Assembly (NCBI GenBank): GCA_900316995.1
Contig: ONEZ01000006.1
Span: 62,001-126,000, forward strand
Origin: an uncultured Bacteroidales bacterium
Lineage (GTDB): Bacteria; Bacteroidota; Bacteroidia; Bacteroidales; Paludibacteraceae
Length of the DNA: 64,000 bases
Reading direction: 5' to 3'
Shown: in pieces, positions 7,578-16,434 of the stretch
How the letters are laid out: each line of letters opens with the position of its first letter
Numbering within the stretch: position 1 is the stretch's first letter
Notes under the pieces: model-generated
Told to the model about the DNA's origin: nothing
The model's input: only the letters and a program-made list of their open reading frames with translations
Database searches by the model: none
Made by a program: the position numbers and the translations under genes

Positions 7578-9441
7578 TATCATCCTACAAATTATTCCCC
7601 TTGGCAGTGGGTTTATGGGTGGTGGCGCCTTTGGCGGCGGTGCCATGCAGGAGCCTGTGCATTGGCGTGACAGTGTGGCGTATAATACAGATGGCACAGT
7701 GTCTCTCATCATTACTGCCACTGTGGATGAAGGCTGGCATCTATACTCACAAAACCATAAGGGAACGGCTTTGCCTCTCGAAATAAAGGTGGATGGCAAT
7801 GGCTGTTTCAAAATGACTGGAGACAGGTTCTCTGAGACTCCTGAGGCAGAGGAGCATTATGATGAAGTGTTTAAGGAGACAGAACTGTACCATAGCGGGG
7901 AGGTGTGTTACACCATGCCTGTAAAGGTGCTGTGTGACAGCCTGTTCTCTATTTCCGCTCATGCAGAAGGACAGGCTTGTATTGACGGCTCATGTGTGCC
8001 GGTGGAGTCAGATTTCAACTTTAATATAGACCCTGCCATGATAGTTCCGCTGGGCAGCTCTACGGAGAATACAGACACGTCGCTTTTATGGTTCTTCTTA
8101 ATAGCATTTGGAGGCGGCTTGCTTGGCATCCTGACACCTTGCGTATTCCCAATGATACCAATGACAGTTTCATACTTTATGAAGCATGGCGGCAGAAAAC
8201 AGGCCGTCTTCTATGGAATATCAATAGTGGGTATATACCTTGTGCTTGGGGTTCTGCTATCAGCAATATTCGGACAAGGGTTTGCTAATGATTTAAGCAC
8301 CCATTGGCTGCCAAATGTGCTTTTTACTGTGATATTCATAGTGTTTGCAATATCACTGCTCGGCTATTTTGAAATATCACTGCCGTCAAGTTGGGTTAAT
8401 TCATCAGCACGTAATGAGGAGCGTGCAGGCTATGTTGGCACTTTCTTTATGGCGCTGACCCTTGTACTTGTCTCTTTCTCATGCACTTTGCCGATAGCTG
8501 GAGCTGTTGCGTTAGGAGCGGCTGACGGCTCATTCCTCAAGCCGGTGGTGGGCATGCTTGGTTTCTCACTGGCGTTCGCTTTACCTTTCACGCTTTTTGC
8601 ATTCTTTCCTGAGTGGTTGGGCAAACTGCCTAAATCAGGCAGCTGGATGGGTGCGTTAAAGGTTACACTTGCAATAGTGGAGCTTGCGTTTGCGTTCAAG
8701 TTCCTGAGCGTGGCAGACCAGGCCTATGACTGGGATATTCTGCCAAGACCTCTCTTCCTTGCTATATGGATTGCGTTATTCCTTGTGCTTGGGCTGTATT
8801 TCCTTGGAGTTATAAAATTCCCTGTAGATGGTGTTGAAAAGCCTAAGATGGGGTGGGTGCGTGGCACTATGGCTGTGGTATGCTTTGCTGTACTGGCGTA
8901 TCTGCTTCCGGGAATGTGGGGTGCGCCGCTCAACGCCATATCGGGTTGGCTGCCGCCTATGAACACACATGGCTTTGTGTTTGGCAAGGCCAATGAGGCT
9001 ATGGCTGAGAACCTTGCATGGCAAAAAAATGCAGTTATGGACTATGATGAGGCTATGGACTCATCTATGACGGCAGGTAAGCCCGTGCTGCTAATGTTTA
9101 CTGGTCACGGATGCGTAAACTGCCGTAAAATGGAGCAGATGGTACTGGCAGACAGTGTGGTTTCAAAGCAGATGAAAAACTTCATTATATGCACTCTCTA
9201 TGTGGATGACAAGGTCAGGAAACTGCCTGAGCCGTTTGTTACGGCTGAGGGAGAGTCTCTTTACATGCTCGGCGATAAGAACAAGTACATACAGAAGGCT
9301 ATTTTTCATCAGAATGCACAGCCGTGCCACTACATAATAGACGGCGCATCGGGGAAGGTGTTAAAAGGCCCTGTGTTCTATACTACAGAAGTTGAGGATT
9401 ATTTAGAGTTTTTAGTGTTCACACGTCATCCTGAGCTTTAG
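7546..9441 (+). CDS. dsbD: Thiol:disulfide interchange protein DsbD
   Basis: A 631-residue inner-membrane protein that carries reducing equivalents from cytosolic thioredoxin to the periplasm. All three redox centres are visible: the N-terminal domain pair ACIDGSC (Cys145/Cys150), the membrane-domain pair Cys199 in TPCVFP and Cys313 in FSCTLP, and the C-terminal thioredoxin-like CVNC (523/526). About eight hydrophobic segments lie between residues 180 and 460. The ATG at 7546 is chosen; a TTG at 7501 would give a longer overlap with the upstream lipoprotein gene. The N-terminus (IANTFFSIILQIIPLGSGF) is a poor signal peptide. The last five residues (RHPEL) are encoded by a palindromic repeat. 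Confidence 0.92.
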   Translation: MSTLIANTFFSIILQIIPLGSGFMGGGAFGGGAMQEPVHWRDSVAYNTDGTVSLIITATVDEGWHLYSQNHKGTALPLEIKVDGNGCFKMTGDRFSETPEAEEHYDEVFKETELYHSGEVCYTMPVKVLCDSLFSISAHAEGQACIDGSCVPVESDFNFNIDPAMIVPLGSSTENTDTSLLWFFLIAFGGGLLGILTPCVFPMIPMTVSYFMKHGGRKQAVFYGISIVGIYLVLGVLLSAIFGQGFANDLSTHWLPNVLFTVIFIVFAISLLGYFEISLPSSWVNSSARNEERAGYVGTFFMALTLVLVSFSCTLPIAGAVALGAADGSFLKPVVGMLGFSLAFALPFTLFAFFPEWLGKLPKSGSWMGALKVTLAIVELAFAFKFLSVADQAYDWDILPRPLFLAIWIALFLVLGLYFLGVIKFPVDGVEKPKMGWVRGTMAVVCFAVLAYLLPGMWGAPLNAISGWLPPMNTHGFVFGKANEAMAENLAWQKNAVMDYDEAMDSSMTAGKPVLLMFTGHGCVNCRKMEQMVLADSVVSKQMKNFIICTLYVDDKVRKLPEPFVTAEGESLYMLGDKNKYIQKAIFHQNAQPCHYIIDGASGKVLKGPVFYTTEVEDYLEFLVFTRHPEL

Positions 9442-9490
9442 CGAAGGATCTCATAATCTTTGTGAGATGCTTCACTGCGTTCTGCATGAC
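9425..9490. repeat. REP-like palindromic repeat, copy 1
   Basis: The arm starting GTCATCCTGAGC and containing GCGAAGGATCTCA is inverted at 9463-9490 (TGAGATGCTTC...CTGCATGAC). The dsbD stop codon lies inside it. The same sequence family recurs at 16339 and 16459. It also acts as a potential hairpin terminator for dsbD. Confidence 0.7.
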
Positions 9491-9542
9491 GATTATATGG
9501 AAAAATTTCAATTTTCAATTTTCAACTTTCAATTATATTTAC

Positions 9543-9550
9543 TAATTTTG
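9543..9550 (+). promoter_or_regulatory. Probable -7 box for the aldolase gene
   Basis: TAATTTTG fits TAnnTTTG, 43 bases before the aldolase ATG. The -33 region is AT-rich and not distinctive. Confidence 0.4.
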
Positions 9551-9593
9551 TAGTCTGTGAACTATATTAACATTACTTCATAAATTTTAAATT

Positions 9594-10589
9594 ATGGTAT
9601 CTTACAAAGAACTTGGCCTTGTAAACACAAAAGAGATGTTTAAGGGCGCTATTAAGGGCGGATACGCTATTCCTGCTTTCAACTTTAACAACATGGAGCA
9701 GATGCAGGCAATTATCCAAGCCTGTGCAGAGACAAAATCACCAGTTATTCTTCAGGTATCAAGCGGTGCACGTAAGTATGCTAACCAGACACTTCTACGC
9801 TACATGGCACAGGGTGCTGTTGAGTATGCTAAGGAGCTTGGTTGGGAAAATCCACAGATTTGCTTGCACCTTGATCACGGTAACAGCTTTGAGCTTTGCA
9901 AGAGCTGTGTTGACATGGGCTTCTCTTCTGTTATGATTGATGGTTCTGCTCTTCCATACGAGGAGAACATCGCTCTTACAAAGAAGGTTGTAGAGTACGC
10001 TCATAAGTATGATGTTACAGTAGAGGGTGAGCTTGGAGTCCTTGCAGGTGTTGAGGATGAGGTTTCTGCTGAGGCAAGCCACTATACACAGCCATCAGAG
10101 GTTATTGACTTTACAAAACGTACAGGTGTTGATTCACTTGCTATCTCTATAGGTACTTCACACGGTGCTAACAAGTTCACTCCTGAGCAGTGTACTCGTG
10201 ACGCAAATGGTATTCTTGTACCACCTCCACTACGTTTTGACATTCTTAAAGAGATAGAGAAGCAGCTTCCTGGATTCCCAATCGTGCTTCACGGTTCATC
10301 TTCTGTTCCACAAGAGTATGTTAAGATTATCAATGAGAACGGTGGTAAGCTGAAGGATGCAGTAGGTATTCCTGAGGATCAGCTCCGTCAGGCAGCTAAG
10401 TCTGCTGTTTGCAAGATTAACATTGACTCTGACGGTCGTCTTGCTATGACAGCTGCTATACGTAAGTTCTTCAATGATGAGCCATCTAAGTTTGACCCAC
10501 GTCAATATCTTGGCCCAGCTCGTGAGGAGCTTAAGAAACTTTACATGCATAAGGTTACTGATGTTTTAGGATCTGCCGGCAAAGCATAA
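9594..10589 (+). CDS. fba: Class II fructose-1,6-bisphosphate aldolase
   Basis: A 331-residue glycolytic/gluconeogenic enzyme that splits fructose-1,6-bisphosphate into dihydroxyacetone phosphate and glyceraldehyde 3-phosphate using Zn2+. Visible marks are AFNFNN at the N-terminus, HLDHGNS at about 92-98 (catalytic Asp94, metal His95), the metal-binding VEGELG at about 143-148, and LHGSSSV at about 277-283. Length is normal for the class. Codon use is much more uniform than in its neighbours, as expected for a highly expressed gene. It is monocistronic, with its own promoter and a downstream hairpin. Confidence 0.95.
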   Translation: MVSYKELGLVNTKEMFKGAIKGGYAIPAFNFNNMEQMQAIIQACAETKSPVILQVSSGARKYANQTLLRYMAQGAVEYAKELGWENPQICLHLDHGNSFELCKSCVDMGFSSVMIDGSALPYEENIALTKKVVEYAHKYDVTVEGELGVLAGVEDEVSAEASHYTQPSEVIDFTKRTGVDSLAISIGTSHGANKFTPEQCTRDANGILVPPPLRFDILKEIEKQLPGFPIVLHGSSSVPQEYVKIINENGGKLKDAVGIPEDQLRQAAKSAVCKINIDSDGRLAMTAAIRKFFNDEPSKFDPRQYLGPAREELKKLYMHKVTDVLGSAGKA

Positions 10590-10633
10590 TAAATTTTATT
10601 CTTGTTGGTGATTTTGAACTTTGTTCTTCGGTC

Positions 10634-10784
10634 ATTTACTCCAGTAAACTCCCTCATTCAAAGTCCAAACTCCCTCAACAATAATTAAAATTTCTATATA
10701 AGAGAGTGGTTAAATATTATTTTTGACCACTCTCTTTGTTTCAGTAAACTCCTTCGCTTAAAATCCAAGTTGACTCTTTTTTTT
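10634..10784 (+). terminator. Terminator and paired short repeats after the aldolase gene
   Basis: AGAGAGTGGT (10701-10710) pairs with ACCACTCTCT (10726-10735), followed by TTG. Two imperfect copies of a unit of about 35 bases beginning CAGTAAACTCC flank it (from about 10642 and about 10743). Nothing coding is seen in the 264-base gap. Confidence 0.7.
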
Positions 10785-10824
10785 AATACACCTCATAAGT
10801 GTTGACATTTCTAATAATTTTTGT

Positions 10825-10832
10825 TAAATTTG
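10825..10832 (+). promoter_or_regulatory. Promoter for the large surface-protein operon
   Basis: The -7 box TAAATTTG is preceded, 20 bases upstream, by TTGACATTT as a -33 element. Start sites at 10854 or 10878 lie just downstream. Confidence 0.6.
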
Positions 10833-10877
10833 TGAATTGATTATAGTGCATAGTTGTGCGCTTGTCAGTTTATAACC

Positions 10878-13800
10878 TTGAAAACCAATAAGATACTATT
10901 GAAAATTGGGCTTTTTGCACTCCTTCTTCTGAGTGCCGTAGGAGCTTGGGCTGCATCCAATGTGAATGGAAAGACTTTCTATTTGCAAACCGGGGTGTGG
11001 AATGCTGGCAATGCTTGGTTCCAGATGTATTGCTTCAAAGATGGTGGCTCTGCCAACTACTGGGTTACAATGAAGAATGTGTGCGGTGATTTATACGTGG
11101 GTACCGCACCCACAAGCGGTGATTACAATAGGGTTATTTTTGTGCGTAGGGCGCCTAATACTGCTGGTAATAACTGGAATAATGTTTGGAATCAGACAGC
11201 CAATCTTAACCCGTCTAACTCCAATAACAAATATGATATAACAGGATGGAGTTCAGGAACGTGGTACAATCACTCTCCTGCGTTGCCCCGTGGTACTTAC
11301 ATCTACTTTGACAACTCACAAACCAAGTGGTCTAAAGTTTGGATGTCTGAGGTTTGCGGTTGCAATAACAGGGACCGTAATGCTGATGACTATAAGCCTA
11401 AAGAGGATTGTTATTGGTATCAGATGGAGCAGTATTGCGGTAGTATATATCGTGTAAAACTGGCTCAAGACGCCTATTACGGTTCATTTTCATTTTTTGC
11501 AGGAGACCAAAGTGGCTATGACAATGTATATTCCACAAGCACAGTTCTTCATGTGGGTTTAGATGAGAATAACCCTATGGTTATACCTTGTGAAAGTACT
11601 TTTAACACCAGCAGGCAGACATACGTATGGAGTTGCAGCACAAAATCAGCTCCAGGTCCCAAGGCTGAGGCTGGAACCAGAATCTTCTTTAATAATTCAA
11701 AAACACAGTGGGATAACGTTTATATGTCAGAATCTTACGGCTGTAATGTTTACATGGGTATAGATTCATATTCTCCAAAGAAAGATGCCAATTGGTATAA
11801 GATGAAACAGTATTGCGGGGACATATATTACGTTGATTTAACAGCTCCTGCATGTACAGGTCTTTTCTCGTTCTTCAGCACTGATGAAAAGAATTTTAAC
11901 GATGTTTATGCAACAGATTGCTTGTTGCATTATGGATATAATCCTCAGTATCCGGTGTTTAATCCTTATATCAGATCTGAATATAATGAAACCAGAAGAG
12001 GCTATGAATGGTCTGGAGACCTAAAGGCGTTACCTAACATTCTGAGCGCCCCGCTTTCATCTATTGAACTGTCAACCACAGTGACAAATCCAGTGCATCG
12101 TGGTACTACGGTTACACTCTCCACCTCTGATTTGAGTCAGTCTTGGATATGGTATCAATCCACGAGCGGCACCAGCTATAGCAGTACCACCGCTGGTGTG
12201 TCAGGTAGCAAAAATCAGAATATTACTGTCACACCAGTGATGTCCACGTATTACAAGATTAAAGACCCGTTGAATATATGTAGCGCCACTTACCGTGTAG
12301 AAATTGATATTGAATGTAACGGCGATAAAAAAACGCTGCTTGACCTGAATTTTGACACTAACGGTTCAGGTGCTGAGCTGTCATCATATCAGGCAAGGCG
12401 TGCGGTGGTAGCAGCCAACAGGGAGGCTGTAAATACTGCCATTTACGCATATTCTCCAGAGAATAAGGAGATTCTTGACGGCTTTTACGCCATACTCGCC
12501 AACCCATATTATGGTGGCAGAGGGTTGCAGAAAACAAGCACCTCTTGTCATACCACCAGTTGCCTTCAAACTGCCAGTACATTGCTTTCTGACCATGCTT
12601 GGTATAATGATATAAAAGACCACACCCACGGTGGCGCCTCCGATGGTCATATAGGTGGTATGCTTATGGCAAACTGCAAAGAAAAAGAGGAGGTGATATT
12701 TGAATATACCACGGAGAAACTTTGCGGACATAATCTTTTCATGACATTCTCCGCTTGGTTTGCAAATGCCACGGCACCTGACATCAGCGGCTCTGTGATA
12801 CCTATAAACGCCCAAATCCGTATTATGAATGAGGCCAGGACAGAAGAGGTGGCGCATATAGATGTGGTAAATGTCAAACCCAATGCAGAGTGGGCAAAGG
12901 CCTGGAAGGAGGGGCGCTCGTCATTCTTCTCTGGCGATAATGACAAACTGGTTATCCAGATTGTGAACTACGGAGAATCAGGTACAGGTAATGATATTCT
13001 GATAGATGATATAAGATTCACAGCATGCGTGCCAAGGGTGGATGCAAAGCCTACTACCAATGTGGACTGCGGTGAGAATACCACTCTTGAAGTAGATCCG
13101 GACGGTATAGCGGAAATCTTTGATGGCACTCCATACTACTTGTGGCAGCGGTGGAACTATTCAAGTGGCACTTGGGTCTCTATTGCAGATGACCCGGACC
13201 CAGATACTGACGTGCATGGTGGAAGCGGCTGGGGTAAAACTATTTATACATTTGCAACGGAGGAGCACCCAGAAGGAGAGAAGCCTAAGTTTAGAGTTAT
13301 TATGTCAAACGACCGTGCTGTGGCACATCAGGTTGGCGACGGTAATCCGCCAGACTGCGTTAACTTTGCTGTAACAGATGATATTATTGTTGATTGTACC
13401 TGCGTGCCTCAGACCATAGATAAAACATCAGGAAGCGCAGAACAGACCGTTTGTGAGGGAAACAGCATTGCAAGTGTAGTATATAAGTCAGGTGGTACGG
13501 CAAATAAAAACGCAGCCGCAAAAGGCCTCCCTGACGGCATCACAGCCACTAAGAGCGGAAAAAATCTGACTATTAGCGGTACTTTGCCAGTGATAGACAA
13601 GGACTCTACCTACATAATAAAAGTATTTGCAGAGGGCACAGCAGGCGTGTCATGCCCGTCAGATACACTTGAACTGGTGATAAACTCCAAGCGTAAGCCT
13701 TCACTCACGCTCAATGCTGGTGATTTGGCGAACCAATCTATATGTGAAAAAACCAACGATGCGGCAGTGGATGTGCTTAATGACTATTTAATAGAAGACA

Positions 13801-14063
13801 TTCACTATATATGGGGCGGTTCAGCCACCGATGTCACCATAACCCAATCACCGGCACCTACCGCATCGCAGGCGGGAATTGATGTGGGGAAGACCCCTGC
13901 CGACAAAACCATAACCATTTCAGGTTCACCGGCAAGAACCACCACATACACGGTGCGTACAACAGGGCAGAATAGCGCATGTGCGGCAGCTGTAAAGACA
14001 GGAACAATAACAGTGAATGATGTTCCTTCCGAGCCGCCGCTTAAATACAGACAAATCCAATAA
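10878..14063 (+). CDS. Large secreted surface protein with modules resembling starch-binding domains and Ig-like domains
   Basis: About 1061 residues if the TTG at 10878 is the start, which begins a good signal peptide (MKTNKILLKIGLFALLLLS...GAWA); a TTG at 10854 is also open. Residues 110-390 hold tandem modules with YFDNSQTKWSKVWMSE and FFNNSKTQWDNVYMSE, followed by YWYQMEQYCGSIYRV-type strands. The pattern of Asn-Ser, Trp and VY strands resembles family 26 carbohydrate-binding modules. Beyond about residue 520 come a jelly-roll-like domain and Ig/PKD-like domains. No sorting tail is present: it stops at PPLKYRQIQ. It heads an operon with two small Ig-like proteins and a type B T9SS protein. 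Carbohydrate binding is inferred from the pattern only. Confidence 0.7.
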   Translation: MKTNKILLKIGLFALLLLSAVGAWAASNVNGKTFYLQTGVWNAGNAWFQMYCFKDGGSANYWVTMKNVCGDLYVGTAPTSGDYNRVIFVRRAPNTAGNNWNNVWNQTANLNPSNSNNKYDITGWSSGTWYNHSPALPRGTYIYFDNSQTKWSKVWMSEVCGCNNRDRNADDYKPKEDCYWYQMEQYCGSIYRVKLAQDAYYGSFSFFAGDQSGYDNVYSTSTVLHVGLDENNPMVIPCESTFNTSRQTYVWSCSTKSAPGPKAEAGTRIFFNNSKTQWDNVYMSESYGCNVYMGIDSYSPKKDANWYKMKQYCGDIYYVDLTAPACTGLFSFFSTDEKNFNDVYATDCLLHYGYNPQYPVFNPYIRSEYNETRRGYEWSGDLKALPNILSAPLSSIELSTTVTNPVHRGTTVTLSTSDLSQSWIWYQSTSGTSYSSTTAGVSGSKNQNITVTPVMSTYYKIKDPLNICSATYRVEIDIECNGDKKTLLDLNFDTNGSGAELSSYQARRAVVAANREAVNTAIYAYSPENKEILDGFYAILANPYYGGRGLQKTSTSCHTTSCLQTASTLLSDHAWYNDIKDHTHGGASDGHIGGMLMANCKEKEEVIFEYTTEKLCGHNLFMTFSAWFANATAPDISGSVIPINAQIRIMNEARTEEVAHIDVVNVKPNAEWAKAWKEGRSSFFSGDNDKLVIQIVNYGESGTGNDILIDDIRFTACVPRVDAKPTTNVDCGENTTLEVDPDGIAEIFDGTPYYLWQRWNYSSGTWVSIADDPDPDTDVHGGSGWGKTIYTFATEEHPEGEKPKFRVIMSNDRAVAHQVGDGNPPDCVNFAVTDDIIVDCTCVPQTIDKTSGSAEQTVCEGNSIASVVYKSGGTANKNAAAKGLPDGITATKSGKNLTISGTLPVIDKDSTYIIKVFAEGTAGVSCPSDTLELVINSKRKPSLTLNAGDLANQSICEKTNDAAVDVLNDYLIEDIHYIWGGSATDVTITQSPAPTASQAGIDVGKTPADKTITISGSPARTTTYTVRTTGQNSACAAAVKTGTITVNDVPSEPPLKYRQIQ

Positions 14064-14098
14064 GAACAATAATAAATTAACAATAAAAAATTAAAGCT

Positions 14099-14815
14099 AT
14101 GAAGAAGAATTTTTTACTAATTGCCACATTGGCAATGACCGTTACCACACAGATGTGGGCGGACGAGACATTGGGTAGCACTCAGACAGTGTGTCAGTCA
14201 TCTGGTTTTATCTATGAGGTTAATCCTCTTACATCGGGGTACACAGTGGAATGGGATCTTTCAGGAGCTGGTACATCCGGTACGGACTACACCCTTACAG
14301 GGGCACTGACAGACCCGTCTATCCAAGTGGTTTGGAACACCATATCAGACGGACGTGTTATGAAATCACGTGAAATTTCAGGCGACGGTTGTATTGGCCC
14401 GTGGAAAACCACTACTGTAACCGTCAATGCAAAACCTGAAGTTGACGATGCCACTGCAACGCTTTGTTCTACCGGTCAGGGTAGTACCGATGGAGAGGGC
14501 ACTGTTACAGACGATGTTTACAACATGGCTCTTGCCACCACCGATAAGAATGGCAAGACAGTTGACAAATGGGATATTGAGGTTTCTGTTCCATCTGGCG
14601 TAACCCGTACAGGAGCCACACTGCCTGTTACAGCCACCACAAATGAAAACTACATTAAGAATGATAAGTTTGAGAATTCAAGCACAACAGCAAACGCCAC
14701 TGTAACATACACCGTTACACCTCATATTGGCGATTGCGTGGGTGACCCTTACACTATTACCATAACTGTGCTGCCAAAGGTTGCTGAGCCTACTGTAACC
14801 TACAGAAGTATCTAA
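14099..14815 (+). CDS. Small secreted Ig/PKD-like surface protein 1
   Basis: A 238-residue protein with a signal peptide ending near WADETLG. Two Ig/PKD-like strand sandwiches can be seen, each with a Gly-Cys-(Ile/Val)-Gly signature (GCIGPWKTTTVTVN and GDCVGDPYTITITV), the pattern of domains that normally lie in tandem inside large T9SS type B adhesins. The protein ends in EPTVTYRSI without a sorting tail. It starts 35 bases after the large surface protein and precedes a paralogous small protein. It is best read as a free-standing module of a surface structure; its role is unknown. Confidence 0.65.
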   Translation: MKKNFLLIATLAMTVTTQMWADETLGSTQTVCQSSGFIYEVNPLTSGYTVEWDLSGAGTSGTDYTLTGALTDPSIQVVWNTISDGRVMKSREISGDGCIGPWKTTTVTVNAKPEVDDATATLCSTGQGSTDGEGTVTDDVYNMALATTDKNGKTVDKWDIEVSVPSGVTRTGATLPVTATTNENYIKNDKFENSSTTANATVTYTVTPHIGDCVGDPYTITITVLPKVAEPTVTYRSI

Positions 14816-14870
14816 TAAATATAAGAAACTATAAATAACTAATTATTAATAATTTAAACAACAAAACACT

Positions 14871-15551
14871 ATGAAAAAGAATTATTCTTTGATCGCCATG
14901 GTCATAGTGACTTTGGCACTTAGCTTAGGAGTCTCTAATGCTTACGCACAGGCCACTCAAGGTCTTTGTATCTCATCTTTCACGTATGAGATTGACCCGG
15001 CAACATCAGGTTCAACCTACAACTGGGGTATTGACAGCGGTACTTCAGGTACCGATTGGACAATATCTTCAATCACAGGTACAACAACAGAGGTTGACTG
15101 GAAGGTTGCAGGTACCTACAGCTTGTGGTCACAAGAGACAAATGAGTATGGTTGCGTTGGCCCAAAGGGCTATGTAACAGTAACAGTATCAGACCGTCCT
15201 GAAACACCTAATCTGGAGAACAGTATATGTTCCGCTACACAGGCTGGTGGTACAGTTGATGTTGTAGATCTTCAACTTGCATCTGGTTTCTCTAAGTATG
15301 TATTCAAAGGCTTAGTTAAGGGTGCAAACATAACAGCAGCAGCGGGTAATGCAGTACTTACTGCTGGTGATGAGGTTACAGACATTGACATCATCAAGAA
15401 CGACGCCTATACAAATGCAGGAACAGCTGTTGAGGATGTAGTCTATACATTTGCTCCATACTCTGCAACTTGCGGCGACGTGGAAGGTGCTGAATTCACT
15501 GTAACAGTTCACGTATATCCAGAGGTTAAGGCTCCAACTATCAAGTTCTAA
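14871..15551 (+). CDS. Small secreted Ig/PKD-like surface protein 2
   Basis: A 226-residue paralogue of the preceding protein in architecture: signal peptide (ending about NAYAQ), a first domain with the SGTSGTDWT and YGCVGPKGYVTVTV strands, and a second domain ending in FTVTVHVYPEVKAPTIKF. Both small proteins share the motif TSGTD and an N-terminal Y-E-(V/I)-(N/D)-P strand, so they probably arose by duplication. Codon use here is more optimal than in the paralogue, hinting at stronger expression. No T9SS tail is present. Function is not known. Confidence 0.65.
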   Translation: MKKNYSLIAMVIVTLALSLGVSNAYAQATQGLCISSFTYEIDPATSGSTYNWGIDSGTSGTDWTISSITGTTTEVDWKVAGTYSLWSQETNEYGCVGPKGYVTVTVSDRPETPNLENSICSATQAGGTVDVVDLQLASGFSKYVFKGLVKGANITAAAGNAVLTAGDEVTDIDIIKNDAYTNAGTAVEDVVYTFAPYSATCGDVEGAEFTVTVHVYPEVKAPTIKF

Positions 15552-15720
15552 GTTAAGAGCTGGTTTAGCGTAGTTTATAGCACTGCTATGGGTTAGCTGT
15601 ATGCTATGGGTATGTATAACCATACCTATATACATACGCGTAGAGTGTACCCAGAAGTGTGCAGTATAACTAATGCTATAGCCATAGCTGTAGCTATACC
15701 TATATGGTAACTGAATATAT
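15552..15720. repeat. AT-rich gap dense in small palindromes
   Basis: The 169-base gap contains GTATGTATA (about 15610) paired with TATACATAC (about 15631), and repeated GCTATAGCCATAGCTGTAGC blocks near 15674-15693. It could be a structured spacer in the surface operon transcript. No coding potential is visible. Confidence 0.4.
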
Positions 15721-16311
15721 TTGATTGCGGAAATCAGACATAGTATTGCGGTCTGGTGGCTCGTTATAACCGGAGCCCTCTTACCAGCGCATATCCTTGC
15801 GGCAGACATCAGCCTTAAGGTAGGGGAGGAACACACCTTTAGTATGGATGGTCTCTCTCCAGGCACCGATGTTACCTATTACTGGAATGTGGATGGTGAA
15901 GATTTGCCAGACAACGAATCCTCCATAACTGCTATGTGGGAGGAGGCGGGCGAATATGTCATAACCGCATGGTATCAGGTAGGCGGGTGTACGTCGCCAC
16001 AGGCATCCATTACGGTGGAGGTGATTGATGACGGTTCACTGCCAGACATCTATCCAGCCAAGTTCTTTACGCCAAATGGCGATGGCGTAAATGACACTTG
16101 GGAGATAGGTAACATAGAGTATTACCCCGATGCCCACATAGAGATATATGACCGCTACCATAAGTGCTTAATTAAGTACAGAGGCACCGATGTAGGCTGG
16201 GACGGCAACTATAACGGACACCAGATGCCTTCAACAGACTACTGGTATTACATACGAGACGGCAAACTTAAAGGCGGCGCACGAAGCGGACACTTTATCC
16301 TGAAACGTTAA
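15721..16311 (+). CDS. T9SS type B sorting-domain (CHU_C-like) surface protein
   Basis: A 196-residue protein starting with TTG (no in-frame ATG exists before the signal peptide, which ends about LPAHILAAD). Residues 30-105 form one PKD-like domain ending in a GGCTSPQASITVEV strand. Residues 108-196 are a gliding-motility-associated type B C-terminal domain: FFTPNGDGVNDTWEI, then IEIYDRYHK, GWDGNYNGHQMPSTDYWYY and GHFILKR. Such tails direct export through T9SS and surface attachment. It is short for a type B protein, which usually carries many Ig-like domains upstream; here those domains are encoded by separate genes. Confidence 0.85.
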   Translation: MIAEIRHSIAVWWLVITGALLPAHILAADISLKVGEEHTFSMDGLSPGTDVTYYWNVDGEDLPDNESSITAMWEEAGEYVITAWYQVGGCTSPQASITVEVIDDGSLPDIYPAKFFTPNGDGVNDTWEIGNIEYYPDAHIEIYDRYHKCLIKYRGTDVGWDGNYNGHQMPSTDYWYYIRDGKLKGGARSGHFILKR

Positions 16312-16338
16312 AACGCGTATGAAACGTTAAAAATATCC

Positions 16339-16370
16339 GTCATTCTGAGCGAAGCGAAGAATCTCGTCAG
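16339..16370. repeat. REP-like repeat, half element
   Basis: A single arm beginning GTCATTCTGAGCGAAGCGAA lies downstream of the type B protein. It matches the arms of the elements at 9425 and 16459. Confidence 0.7.
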
Positions 16371-16389
16371 ATTTTTAATAAAATAGTAT

Positions 16390-16427
16390 TACTTTTGCAG
16401 GCGCTAATCAAAAAGACTGGCGCCTGC
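16390..16427 (+). promoter_or_regulatory. -7 box TACTTTTG followed by a perfect GC hairpin
   Basis: TACTTTTG (16390-16397) fits the Bacteroidetes -7 consensus. GCAGGCGC (16397-16404) pairs with GCGCCTGC (16420-16427), giving an 8-bp stem at the very start of the predicted transcript, right before the DUF4249 gene. Confidence 0.5.
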
Positions 16428-16434
16428 ATTGTGT

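Noticed and set aside
12358..12946. Several minus-strand frames of 74-157 codons inside the large surface protein
   Set aside because: They lie fully antisense to a coding region with steady codon use and have no domain or promoter.
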